DNA of 39,575 bases from Candidatus Solibacter usitatus (lineage in GTDB: Bacteria; Acidobacteriota; Terriglobia; Bryobacterales; Bryobacteraceae): the NCBI GenBank assembly GCA_016185465.1, contig JACPNO010000028.1, positions 1 to 39,575 on the forward strand, in the 5' to 3' direction. The notes under the pieces were generated by a model. That model saw only the letters and a list, made by a program, of their open reading frames with translations, ran no database searches and was not told the DNA's origin. Each line of letters starts with the position of its first letter. The first letter of the stretch is position 1. Positions 32,783 to 39,575 of this stretch are shown here, one piece after another. A program made the translations under genes and the position numbers.

Positions 32783-33319
32783 TCACGCCAAGTGTCCTAG
32801 CGAGTGCTGCCGGCGGGCATCGCCTTCCTGTTGGTTGGGCGTTACGCCGCGTTTTGCCTCGAAACGATTCTCGCCTCTCAGCCATTCCGACAGCGGCCGC
32901 GAGCCAATGCGTATCTGTGCGCGCCTCAGCATCGAGCTGAGGAAGCGGACTTCGGCCAAAAGGTTCCTCTCCGGATATCCCCGCGCCTCGCGCATGACAA
33001 CTACCTCTCGTTGGGTGACCCACAGTAATCCCCACTTTGCAGGAAGGTCCTTCACCTGAATCACGTCGGGTGGACACAGGTAGTAGCGCCGATGGCCCAT
33101 TCCGGTGCGCGGATTTCTCCGGACGGACTTTTTTCCGTCTCTCAAGAAATCCAAACGTGTTGCCTTACATTCGATCAGGACAGAGCCCGCTCCGGAGGCC
33201 CAGCCGATTACGTCGGGGTTCTCATCGGCTGCCGTGGCGAACTCATACAGCACCACGGAGCATTGTCTGGCAAGCCAGCGGACCCCCATCGCAACTAGTG
33301 TGGAATGCTGCACGTTCAC
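32783..33319 (-). CDS. PD-(D/E)XK-like nuclease domain protein
   Basis: A 178-residue protein with a probable restriction-endonuclease-like core: NPDVIGW supplies the Asp, SVLIECKATRLDF the E-x-K, and GHRRYYLCPPDVIQ together with GLLWVT the following strands. Proteins of this kind occur in phages, plasmids and other mobile DNA. The GTG start at 33319 is uncertain, with no good ribosome-binding site; ATG at 33289 (MGVRW) is possible. The C-terminal 40 residues are basic. It lies 29 bases before the antitoxin gene and close to tRNA-Ser, which suggests an integrated segment. Confidence 0.7.
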   Translation of the reverse strand: MNVQHSTLVAMGVRWLARQCSVVLYEFATAADENPDVIGWASGAGSVLIECKATRLDFLRDGKKSVRRNPRTGMGHRRYYLCPPDVIQVKDLPAKWGLLWVTQREVVVMREARGYPERNLLAEVRFLSSMLRRAQIRIGSRPLSEWLRGENRFEAKRGVTPNQQEGDARRQHSLGHLA

Positions 33320-33392
33320 ATGGACCGAGGATACTGAAACATTGTAGCGCCTGAATGTTCTGGGGTTGGAGCGCGTTATTTGTGAACGAAAC

Positions 33393-33485
<93 letters not shown>

Positions 33486-33637
33486 GTGAGATGCGGTTTT
33501 GGCCGTGCCTACCTGCAATCCTAGCATATCCCCGAGGCGCTGCTGGGCATTTCACGCAACCTTTACGCCGTGTTCACGGAGCGCTAATTTTCAGCCGCTA
33601 TGCTTGCTTGGGTAGAGCAGTTTTTCGGAGGAAAGGC

Positions 33638-33668
33638 GCGGAGCGCGTGGAAAAATCGAGCGCTCCGC
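33638..33668 (-). terminator. Hairpin after the metallo-beta-lactamase gene
   Basis: Perfect nine-base arms GCGGAGCGC (33638-33646) and GCGCTCCGC (33660-33668) enclose a 13-base loop, five bases past the stop at 33674. There is no long U-tract, so termination is uncertain; it may be a dispersed repeat. Confidence 0.45.
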
Positions 33669-33673
33669 TACCC

Positions 33674-34681
33674 TTATCGCGCCGCGTACGATTTCGTGTA
33701 CTTGTTGCGGCTATTCATCACCGTAAAGCTGCCATCCACCGCCGCCGACACTTTGATCCAGTGCGCGCTGCCGGTCTCATCCACGTTGGCGATCATGGCG
33801 TCAGGCGAGTTGTTGTCCTTGCCGCCTTCGATGGCGAAGTGCACCTGCCAGATATCTTCCAGTCCCGGCGATTGGTGAATTGTCTGCCACGCGGCAGGCG
33901 ACCCGCCTTTGCGCGCGCCATTGTTCATCACCGCCACGCGCGGGTGAAGCGCATTGACGATGGCCGGTGAGTTCGAAATATCCATGCCGTGGTGGGTGGT
34001 GATGTACATGTCCACGGTGCCAATTTTATTGTTGGGGCACACCAGCTCGTTCTCCTTGTTCCAGGTGAGATCGCCCAGATCGATCGTTCGGAACTTGCCG
34101 TAAGTGATCAGCGCTCCCACCGAACGCGCATTTTCCGTCGGATCGGCATCCATCTTTTTGGTAGTAGCGCAAGCCGGATTAGGTTGCCCCGCGCCGGCCA
34201 GCGCGAGCGGGATTGCGTCGCCGCCCGCCGCGACGATGATCACGTCCAGCCCGTTGATCGGCAGCTTGTCGCCCGGCTTCACTTGGATATGCGTCCCGCC
34301 CTCTCTGGCCTTCAGATAATTGTTGTACAGCTTTTGCCCGTCGGCATCGGTTTCGACTGACGGCCCGTGGTCCACGAAATTCTTGATCGGCAGCTTAGCG
34401 GCCAGCTGCGCCGCGCCGCCCACGTGATCGCTGTGATAATGCGTCACCAGCAAGTAGTCGATCTGCTTGACGCCGGCCAGCTTGGCCACCGCTGCGATGC
34501 GGTCGGCGTCGCGGCTGTTTAAGCCGGGCCACCCCGTATCCACCATCAGGGATTGCCCCGAAGGCGCCACGAAAAGCGTGGCTTGACCGCCTTCCACATC
34601 GACAAAGTAGATATCCAGGTTCTTGGCAGCCAGGCCGTGCGCGCCTAGCGCCAGAAGCAATGCCAGCAGGGGAACTCGCAT
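33674..34681 (-). CDS. Exported metallo-beta-lactamase-fold hydrolase (ComEC-like)
   Basis: A 335-residue protein with a signal peptide (about 1-19) and a metallo-beta-lactamase domain. The metal motif HYHSDH is at 81-86, the YFVDVEGGQATL start is typical of the ComEC/competence-type branch, and TTHHGMDIS holds a later ligand. It has no ComEC membrane channel, so it is a free exported hydrolase of unknown substrate, perhaps a phosphodiester or lactone. The start at 34681 was chosen because the signal peptide begins there; upstream sequence is non-coding and shared with the divergent zinc-ribbon gene 75 bases away. Confidence 0.9.
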   Translation of the reverse strand: MRVPLLALLLALGAHGLAAKNLDIYFVDVEGGQATLFVAPSGQSLMVDTGWPGLNSRDADRIAAVAKLAGVKQIDYLLVTHYHSDHVGGAAQLAAKLPIKNFVDHGPSVETDADGQKLYNNYLKAREGGTHIQVKPGDKLPINGLDVIIVAAGGDAIPLALAGAGQPNPACATTKKMDADPTENARSVGALITYGKFRTIDLGDLTWNKENELVCPNNKIGTVDMYITTHHGMDISNSPAIVNALHPRVAVMNNGARKGGSPAAWQTIHQSPGLEDIWQVHFAIEGGKDNNSPDAMIANVDETGSAHWIKVSAAVDGSFTVMNSRNKYTKSYAAR

Positions 34682-34756
34682 GGTCGAAATCGTATCATAT
34701 TGGAGGCCGCCGGCTTGCCGGAACATTCGCCGTTGACGTAACGTATTGTGTGATAG

Positions 34757-35206
34757 ATGCCCTTTTGCATCAGTTGCGGAAACCAGGTGGACAACGCGCA
34801 TGTGTTCTGCGCGAAGTGCGGCGCGCGCCAGCCTGTCGCGGCGCCCCCTCCGGCCGACCCGTTAGCCGGCATTACGCCGCGCACGGCAGCCATTCTTTGC
34901 TATATCCCGTGGATCGGCTGGATCGGCTCGGTGATCGTGCTTGCGTCGACGAAATTCCGCAATGACCGCAAGGTCCGCTTTCACGCATTTCAAGGTCTCT
35001 ATTTATTTGTCGCGCTGTTGCTGGTCGAGTGGGTGCTGACGCCCATGTTCAAGGTGATTCACGAACCCATGTTTCGCGTGGACAAGCTGCTCCAGGCGCT
35101 TATCCTGTTCGTCTGCGTCTTCATGATCGTGAAAGCCAGCCAGGAAGAGACGTACTCGCTGCCGATTATTGGCGAGCTGGCGGAGCGCTCGGCGGCGGAG
35201 CACTAG
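34757..35206 (+). CDS. Zinc-ribbon membrane protein (DUF4870-like)
   Basis: A 149-residue protein. The N-terminal zinc ribbon uses C4, C7, C18 and C21 (CISC and CAKCG). A proline linker leads to a membrane domain of three helices: about 42-63, 75-97 and 110-128. The RFHAFQGLYLFVALL segment resembles the DUF4870/TIC20-like membrane family. It has no obvious operon partner. Function is unknown; a membrane-bound sensor or scaffold is possible. Confidence 0.8.
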   Translation: MPFCISCGNQVDNAHVFCAKCGARQPVAAPPPADPLAGITPRTAAILCYIPWIGWIGSVIVLASTKFRNDRKVRFHAFQGLYLFVALLLVEWVLTPMFKVIHEPMFRVDKLLQALILFVCVFMIVKASQEETYSLPIIGELAERSAAEH

Positions 35207-35262
35207 AGATAGCCCCCCAAACACCAAGTATTTCAAAAATGCAATAATAAAAAAGTAGCTGT

Positions 35263-35588
35263 ATGACGTGGATCGTTGAGGTGCTCGACGGCCCCGTTCG
35301 AGAGGAGCTGGAAGCTCTACCTGACGACATGAAGGCGCGTTTTCGCCGGATTGTTGAGTTGATTCAAAACCATGGTCTCGAACAGATGCGCGAGACCCAT
35401 GTGAGGCATCTTGAAGTCCGTTGTGGGAAATGCGCATTAAAGGCAAAGATGGAATTTCCCGCGCGATCTACGTCACCGCAAGAGGCCGGCGGGTGGTTGT
35501 GGTGCGGGTGTTCGTCAAGAAAGCTCAAAAAACGCCGCGGCGCGAGATTGATCTGGCGCTGCAGCGGGCAAAGGAGGTGCTGCAGTGA
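35263..35588 (+). pseudogene. HigB/Gp49-type toxin with a one-base frameshift in the middle
   Basis: The first part (from 35263) reads MTWIVEVLDGPVREELEALP to THVRHLEV, matching the N-half of phage-derived Gp49/HigB-like RelE-fold toxins. The second half continues in another frame from about 35421: LWEMRIKGKDGISRAIYVTA, then VVVVRVFVKKAQKTPRREI and ALQRAKEVLQ, ending with the TGA at 35586-35588. One extra T near 35421-35422 would restore LEVRLWEMR. The stop overlaps the GTG of the antitoxin gene. As sequenced, the gene yields a 113-residue product with a nonsense tail. In this family order the toxin comes first, as here. Confidence 0.8.
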
Positions 35589-35866
35589 GCCGAATTCGTC
35601 TTGATGATCTGCACAAGAAATGGCTGAAGGATCCTAAGTACCGGCGCGAGTACGCAGCGCTTGGTGAGGAGTTCTCTCTAGTCGCCGCTCTGATCGAAGC
35701 CCGAACGCGCGCCGGCTTGACCCAGCAACAAGTGGCTCGCAGGATGAAAACCACCCAGGCCGTAATTGCCCGCCTTGAAGGCGGCGGCAGCAAGCCCTCC
35801 ACCCGAACTCTCGAGCGTTACGCGCAGGCTACCGGTTCACGTTTGCGCATCACACTTGAAGCATAG
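35585..35866 (+). CDS. HigA-type XRE-family antitoxin
   Basis: A 93-residue protein with an N-terminal arm (DLHKKWLKDPKYRREYAALGEE) and an XRE helix-turn-helix at about residues 38-90 (ARTRAGLTQQQVARRMKTTQAVIARLEGGGSKPS). The GTG start overlaps the toxin stop (GTGA), the normal coupling in HigBA-like pairs. It should bind the toxin and repress the promoter before 35263. The stop lies inside the predicted argC promoter region. It appears intact. Confidence 0.88.
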   Translation: MSRIRLDDLHKKWLKDPKYRREYAALGEEFSLVAALIEARTRAGLTQQQVARRMKTTQAVIARLEGGGSKPSTRTLERYAQATGSRLRITLEA

Positions 35867-35878
35867 TATAATTATTCA
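35865..35878 (+). promoter_or_regulatory. Predicted ARG box 1 (ArgR operator) upstream of argC
   Basis: AGTATAATTATTCA matches the ARG-box core TGAATWWWWATTCA at 12 of 14 positions. It contains the TATAAT box (35867-35872). ArgR with arginine bound here would cover the promoter. Confidence 0.5.
35867..35872 (+). promoter_or_regulatory. Predicted -10 box (TATAAT) for argC
   Basis: A perfect TATAAT directly after the antitoxin stop; a weak TTGCGC -35 lies 18 bases upstream (35843-35848). The start site would be near 35879, about 21 bases before the argC ATG. Confidence 0.5.
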
Positions 35879-35884
35879 TGCGGA

Positions 35885-35898
35885 TGAATATTTAATCA
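35885..35898 (+). promoter_or_regulatory. Predicted ARG box 2 (ArgR operator) at the argC start
   Basis: TGAATATTTAATCA matches the core TGAATWWWWATTCA at 13 of 14 positions. It starts exactly 20 bases after box 1, a spacing used by paired ARG boxes, and ends one base before the argC ATG. Confidence 0.55.
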
Positions 35899-35899
35899 T

Positions 35900-36901
35900 A
35901 TGGCCCAACGTGTCGGGATCATTGGCTATCGGGGATACAGCGGGGCGGAGCTGGTCCAAATCCTGCAGCGTCATCCGCACGCCGAGCCCGTGCTCATGGA
36001 GCAACGCGCCGATGTCGCCGATACGGGCGGACTTCCTTCCAAACTGGCTTCCATTCCTGCAACGCCTGAAGCCGCCCGCGCGGAGAAAATCGAAATCGTG
36101 TTCCTCGCCACGCCGCACGAAGTTTCGATGGAGCTGGCTCCGGCCATGCTCGCCGCCGGCGCGCGCGTCGTCGATCTCAGCGGCGCCTTTCGCCTGCGCA
36201 CGCCGGAGCGCTATCTCACCTCGTACGGCCACGCCCACACTCAGCCGGCGCTGCTGGCCGAAGCTGCCTACGGCCTTCCGGAATTCTGCCGCGAACGGAT
36301 TCCCGGCGCGCGCCTGGTTGCCAATCCCGGCTGCTATCCCACTGCCGCCAATCTCGCCATTCGCCCGCTGATTGAAGCGGGCGTCATTCGCCGCGAAGCG
36401 GGCATTGTGTGCGACGCGAAAAGCGGTGTGAGCGGCGCGGGCCGCAAGCCATCGCTTAAGACCAGTTTCTGCGAAGTCACGGAAAATTTTTCCGCCTACG
36501 CCGTGCTGACGCACCGCCATGTTCCCGAGATTCTGCAAGTCTCCGGCCTCGAAGCGGCCGAGCTGAGCTTTACCGCTCAACTGCTGCCCATCCATCGCGG
36601 GATTCTGGAAACCATTTACTTCCGCGCGGCCAACGGCGCCGCCGCCGAAGACATCGCCGCTATTTACCGGAAACGCTACGCCAGTGAGCCCTTCGTCCGG
36701 GTGTACGATGCCGGCCGCGTGCCCGATCTGCGCGCCGTCGCGCACACCAATTTCTGCGACCTGGGTGTCACTGTGGACGCTGCCACCGGTCGAGGCGTGG
36801 TGGTCAGCGCGATCGACAACCTGGTAAAAGGCGCGGCCGGCCAGGCCGTTCAGAACATGAACCTGCTGCTGGGATTCGCGGAAACCACGGGTCTGCTGTG
36901 A
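35900..36901 (+). CDS. argC: N-acetyl-gamma-glutamyl-phosphate reductase ArgC
   Basis: A 333-residue NADPH-dependent reductase for the third step of arginine synthesis, N-acetylglutamyl phosphate to its semialdehyde. The Rossmann start VGIIGYRGYSGAELV, the catalytic C145 in NPGCYPTA and the GxSGAGRKP loop (SGVSGAGRKPS) are present. The length is near the family norm. The stop overlaps the argB GTG by four bases. Two predicted ArgR operators and a TATAAT lie just upstream, while a Shine-Dalgarno sequence is poor (GGA 15 bases before the ATG). Confidence 0.96.
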   Translation: MAQRVGIIGYRGYSGAELVQILQRHPHAEPVLMEQRADVADTGGLPSKLASIPATPEAARAEKIEIVFLATPHEVSMELAPAMLAAGARVVDLSGAFRLRTPERYLTSYGHAHTQPALLAEAAYGLPEFCRERIPGARLVANPGCYPTAANLAIRPLIEAGVIRREAGIVCDAKSGVSGAGRKPSLKTSFCEVTENFSAYAVLTHRHVPEILQVSGLEAAELSFTAQLLPIHRGILETIYFRAANGAAAEDIAAIYRKRYASEPFVRVYDAGRVPDLRAVAHTNFCDLGVTVDAATGRGVVVSAIDNLVKGAAGQAVQNMNLLLGFAETTGLL

Positions 36902-37665
36902 GAACGCTCATCAAGCTCGGCGGCACCTTGCTCGACACGCCGGAAGTGCGCGACCGTCTGGCCTGCGAAATTGCCAGGCTCGCGGCTAGCGGCCGGGAGG
37001 TCGTCGTCGTCCATGGCGGCGGGCGGCAAATGACGCAATATCTCGCCGAGCGCGGTGTTGAAAGCCAATTCGTGAACGGCTTGCGCGTCACTGGTCCCGA
37101 AACGCTGGATGCCGTGGTGAAGGTGCTGGCTGGGTCGGTGAATCGGGAGCTGGTGGCGGCGCTGGTGCGGGCCGGGGCGCGGGCCGTCGGGCTTTCCGGA
37201 ATCGACGCCAATATGGTGGAAGCCGAGCAGATGGATCCCTCGCTCGGCGCGGTGGGCCGCGTGGTCAGCGCCCATCCGGAGCTGGTCGATCTGCTGCTTG
37301 CCAACGGCTATCTGCCGGTGGTCGCGTGCGTGGCCGGCGACCGACAGGGGCGCATGTACAACGTCAATGCCGACCAGATGGCGGTAGCTTGCGCCACCGG
37401 GTTCGGCGCCCGCCAATTGCTTTTCCTGACCGATGTGGATGGCGTGCTCGACGCCACTGGCAGCGTGCGCCCGGTCTTGTCACTGGCTGAAAGCGAGCGC
37501 CTCATCGCTGATGGCGTGGCCAAGGGCGGCATGCGCGCCAAGCTCGATGCCGCCGGCCGGGCGCTGCGCGATGGCGTGCGCGAAATCCGGATCGCGCCCG
37601 GAGCGCAGGCGGGGATTATCGAGCGCCTCATCGCCGGGGAATCGGTGGGAACCGTACTTCAATGA
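36898..37665 (+). CDS. argB: Acetylglutamate kinase ArgB
   Basis: A 255-residue amino-acid kinase phosphorylating N-acetylglutamate. It begins at a GTG within the argC stop (GTGA). The nucleotide-binding KLGGTLLD, the substrate loop VVHGGGRQM, the NVNADQMA segment and the late KGGMRAKLDAA motif are all in place. It lacks the long N-terminal helix linked to arginine feedback in hexameric enzymes, so control may fall on other steps or on ArgR. The stop overlaps the next gene by four bases. Confidence 0.95.
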   Translation: MRTLIKLGGTLLDTPEVRDRLACEIARLAASGREVVVVHGGGRQMTQYLAERGVESQFVNGLRVTGPETLDAVVKVLAGSVNRELVAALVRAGARAVGLSGIDANMVEAEQMDPSLGAVGRVVSAHPELVDLLLANGYLPVVACVAGDRQGRMYNVNADQMAVACATGFGARQLLFLTDVDGVLDATGSVRPVLSLAESERLIADGVAKGGMRAKLDAAGRALRDGVREIRIAPGAQAGIIERLIAGESVGTVLQ

Positions 37666-38273
37666 TCAGCAGCCTCACCTACGAATCGGTGGGCGAGCCA
37701 GTAGGCGGCGCCATTCCGCTCGAGCTGCGCAAGGCGCAAATGACCGACATCGCCCCGCTGCTTACCCTCATTAACGGCTACGCGGGAAAAGGGATCATGC
37801 TGCCGCGCACCGAATTCGAGATTTCGGAGAATATCCGCGACTTTTCCGTGGCGTATGCCGGCGAAAAACTGGCTGGCTGCGGCGCTCTGCATTTCTATAC
37901 GCCGATTCTGGGCGAAGTGCGATCGCTCGCGGTGGACGAAAGTCTCAAAGCCCATGGCGTCGGCCGCCGCATCGTTGAAATGTTGGTTGCAGAGGCCCAG
38001 GCGTATGAGTTGGACGCGGTCTTCGCCTTCACTTACGTGGCCGAATTCTTCCGCCGCATGGGGTTTGAAGAAGTGGAGCGCGGCGAATTGCCGCTCAAAG
38101 CCTGGAAGGATTGTTTGCGCTGTCCCAAGTTTCAATGTTGCGATGAAATCGCCATGGTGCGGGTTCTACGCCCTCAACATTGGGAGCAGGCGCGCCCTGG
38201 ACTCGGGGACAACCCACTACCCCCATTTGAGGGAGACGGTCACATCTTATTGCCGATTATCGGGAAATTGTAA
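37662..38273 (+). CDS. GNAT N-acetyltransferase, probable N-acetylglutamate synthase
   Basis: A 203-residue GNAT protein coupled to argB by ATGA. The acetyl-CoA loop VRSLAVDESLKAHGVGRR is at about 88-105, followed by VFAFTYVAEFFRRMGFEEV and the cysteine-containing KDCLRCPKFQCCDEIAMV signature of short ArgA-type enzymes. It would supply N-acetylglutamate to ArgB. The last 30 or so residues after VLRP are beyond the usual end of such proteins and may reflect a changed 3' end. Other amino-acid acetyltransferase roles are possible, but the operon favours arginine. Confidence 0.88.
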   Translation: MISSLTYESVGEPVGGAIPLELRKAQMTDIAPLLTLINGYAGKGIMLPRTEFEISENIRDFSVAYAGEKLAGCGALHFYTPILGEVRSLAVDESLKAHGVGRRIVEMLVAEAQAYELDAVFAFTYVAEFFRRMGFEEVERGELPLKAWKDCLRCPKFQCCDEIAMVRVLRPQHWEQARPGLGDNPLPPFEGDGHILLPIIGKL

Positions 38274-38376
38274 CTACTTTTCGGAACATTCTCCCCTGAT
38301 CGCAGGCCTCCAGCACCTCCCAATTGGGTTTAGAAATTACCTGAGAAGTCACCGTTAATCCTCTACTATTACCCTG

Positions 38377-38382
38377 TATAAT
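38377..38382 (+). promoter_or_regulatory. Predicted -10 box for the molybdopterin-domain gene
   Basis: A perfect TATAAT 55 bases before the ATG at 38438; no good -35 at 17 bases. The gap 38274-38437 is otherwise featureless except for a GAGGGA ribosome-binding site. Confidence 0.45.
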
Positions 38383-38437
38383 CCTGGACAACGAACAAGC
38401 GAGTGCGGACGGAGCATGGCTTGTAAACGAGGGACCG

Positions 38438-39409
38438 ATGAAGGCGCAGACGGTTGACGTCAAGGTAGCAACGGGAAGGATCCTCTGCTGCACGGTCTTT
38501 CGTTCCGGCGGCAAGAAGCTGCTGGCCAAGGGCCACATGATCAGCGACGAAGATATCCGCGTCCTGGAATCGGAGGGCATGGAACAGGTCTGGGTCACTG
38601 AGCTTGAAGAAGGCGAGGTGAGCGAAGACGAAGCCGTTTGCACGGTTGCGAGCGAAATGGGCTGCGGCGCTTATGAAGTGCGCCTGGCCGCTGGCGGCCG
38701 CGCCAATTTGCATGCTACCGAAGACTGTTGCGTGTTGGTGGATGACGAGTTGCTGAAGCAGATCAACTGCACGGCGAGCGTGGTGATCGCCAGCGCCTTG
38801 AACTTCAGCTTCGCCTCGGCCGGGCAGCGCATCGCCACGGTGAAGAGCGCGCCCTTTGCGGTCGCTCGAGACCAGCTGGAAGCCATAAGCTCGATCCTCC
38901 GCGAGCGAGGCCCAATGATGCAGGCCCGGCCGGTGCGAAATCCCGTGATTGGTGTGCTCTATTCCGATCCGGCCAGCGGCGACCGCGCCCGCCAGTTGTT
39001 CGAGAACATTATGAAGCAGCGCCTGGAGCGATTTGGCGTGGCGTCCAGTTTCGTTCTGGCCTGCGTGGAGGAAGACGCCGCGGTGGGGCGCGCCTTGCAG
39101 CATCTGCTGCGATCCAAACCATCGCTGATTCTGGTGGCGTCGACCACGGCGCCGGCGGGTCCGGAAGACGTGATCGGCCGCGCCCTGACCCGTGCCGGCG
39201 GGCAATTGGAGCGGTTCCTGGCGCCGGTTGAGCCGGGCAACCTGCTTATGCTGGCCTATAAGGATGATATTCCCATCGTCTCCGCGCCCGGCTGCTTCCG
39301 CTCCGCCAAGCCCAACGTGGTCGATCTGGTGTTGCCGCCGCTGCTAGCGCGTTATCGCGTCTCGACGTGGGAAGTGGCGTGCCTGGGCCACGGCGGCCTG
39401 CTGGCATAG
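38438..39409 (+). CDS. Molybdopterin-binding (MoeA/MogA-like) domain protein
   Basis: A 323-residue protein. Residues 1-155 resemble MoeA-type N-terminal domains: GRILCCTVF, KKLLAKGHMISDEDIRVLES and a SAF-like DECLLK-type strand region. Residues about 165-320 form an MPT-binding fold: NPVIGVLYSDPASGDRARQLFEN, SLILVASTTAPAGPEDVIGRAL and the PVEPGNLLMLAYKDDIPIVSAPGCFRS segment with the PG pair. It is shorter than MoeA (about 400 residues), and no other molybdenum-cofactor gene is in the window. It may insert molybdenum or act as a regulatory relative. A good ribosome-binding site precedes the ATG. Confidence 0.85.
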   Translation: MKAQTVDVKVATGRILCCTVFRSGGKKLLAKGHMISDEDIRVLESEGMEQVWVTELEEGEVSEDEAVCTVASEMGCGAYEVRLAAGGRANLHATEDCCVLVDDELLKQINCTASVVIASALNFSFASAGQRIATVKSAPFAVARDQLEAISSILRERGPMMQARPVRNPVIGVLYSDPASGDRARQLFENIMKQRLERFGVASSFVLACVEEDAAVGRALQHLLRSKPSLILVASTTAPAGPEDVIGRALTRAGGQLERFLAPVEPGNLLMLAYKDDIPIVSAPGCFRSAKPNVVDLVLPPLLARYRVSTWEVACLGHGGLLA

Positions 39410-39418
39410 TGGGGCAGG

Positions 39419-39463
39419 TCCCCGACCTGCCTAAGCATTCTTGAACAAGTGGCAGGTCGGGGA
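39419..39463. repeat. Inverted repeat after the molybdopterin-domain gene
   Basis: Arms TCCCCGACCTGCC (39419-39431) and GGCAGGTCGGGGA (39451-39463) are perfect over 13 bases around a 19-base loop. The left arm also forms a near-palindrome with its own flank (GGCAGGTC). It resembles a dispersed REP-like unit and could terminate transcription. Confidence 0.75.
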
Positions 39464-39534
39464 TGTCAAGAGCCAAGACATGGTGGACACTGACTGCCAG
39501 GACATCCTTGACACTTTTGGGAGCGGGATAGGGT

Positions 39535-39571
39535 AGAGGGAAAGGGCCGGCGTTTGAGGCCCTTTCCCTCT
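39535..39571. terminator. Strong 14-bp hairpin at the window edge
   Basis: AGAGGGAAAGGGCC (39535-39548) and its exact inverse (39558-39571) enclose a nine-base loop GGCGTTTGA. The stem is purine/pyrimidine-segregated and very stable. The U-tract cannot be judged because the window ends four bases later, so it may be a terminator or a repeat. No gene is seen between 39410 and the end. Confidence 0.6.
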
Positions 39572-39575
39572 CAGC

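Noticed and set aside
35875..35890. ATTCAT/ATGAAT palindrome before argC as the operator
   Set aside because: Its arms are in the reverse order to an ARG box; it arises from the junction of the two better-matching sites.

Overview
The window looks like a chromosomal fragment from an uncultured or little-studied Acidobacteriota, most like the Solibacter/Bryobacter lineage. This rests on the mixture of genes: a Gram-negative lipid A operon using LpxI, the cdaA-cdaR-glmM cluster, several secreted DUF1080 and carbohydrate-active proteins, a MacB-like permease pair, a cytochrome b fused to c-type hemes, and dispersed GC-rich inverted repeats. It is an inference from gene content, since no rRNA or other strict marker is present. 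The length (39.6 kb) is compatible with a fosmid insert, but that cannot be proved from the sequence.

Layout. 1-1152 (-): an M20 peptidase. 1176-4776 (+): a lipid A operon, fabZ-lpxA-lpxI-Gfo/Idh oxidoreductase, followed by a damaged TonB-family gene. 4778-7109: a small basic exported protein (-), an exported dienelactone hydrolase (+) and a FliA/WhiG-type sigma factor (+). 7225-17700 (-): a long co-directional run. Read in transcription order it is cdaA-cdaR-glmM (c-di-AMP synthesis and amino-sugar activation), DUF1080, an HDAC-fold deacetylase, a GH2 glycosidase, a NodB-type deacetylase, ACP, a ketoacyl synthase, a Rieske protein and a cytochrome b/c fusion. 17755-19528 (+): a small membrane protein coupled to a methylmalonyl-CoA mutase large subunit. 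19459-20880 (-): an orphan IS630-type helix-turn-helix gene and a second DUF1080 protein. 20949-32228 (+): a small secreted protein, a single-ring Clp-like ATPase, a pseudo-receiver/DUF3052 protein, an amylo-1,6-glucosidase, an exported TPR protein, a large Asp-box protein with a duplicated C-terminal module, and two FtsX/MacB permeases. 32229-33485 (-): a YafQ/DinJ-type toxin-antitoxin pair, a PD-(D/E)XK-like nuclease and tRNA-Ser(GCT). 33674-35206: an exported metallo-beta-lactamase-fold protein (-) and a zinc-ribbon membrane protein (+). 35263-39409 (+): a HigBA-type pair, the arginine genes argC-argB-GNAT behind two predicted ArgR operators, and a molybdopterin-binding-domain protein. The window ends in two strong hairpins.

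Most striking points. (1) Both toxin genes carry a one-base frameshift while their antitoxins are intact. A third one-base shift affects the small membrane protein next to the mutase, and all three fit loss of one base from a short A or T run. This is either biology (toxin decay, or counter-selection in a cloning host) or sequence error. (2) Two ARG-box-like operators overlap a TATAAT box directly before argC. (3) A deacetylase-ACP-ketoacyl synthase trio recalls the rhizobial NodB/NodF/NodE set. (4) A 27-bp inverted-repeat pair occurs twice with unrelated interiors, one of which holds six 15-17-bp tandem units. (5) The TonB-like gene has lost its periplasmic linker and its frame.

No CRISPR array, complete insertion sequence or prophage was seen.
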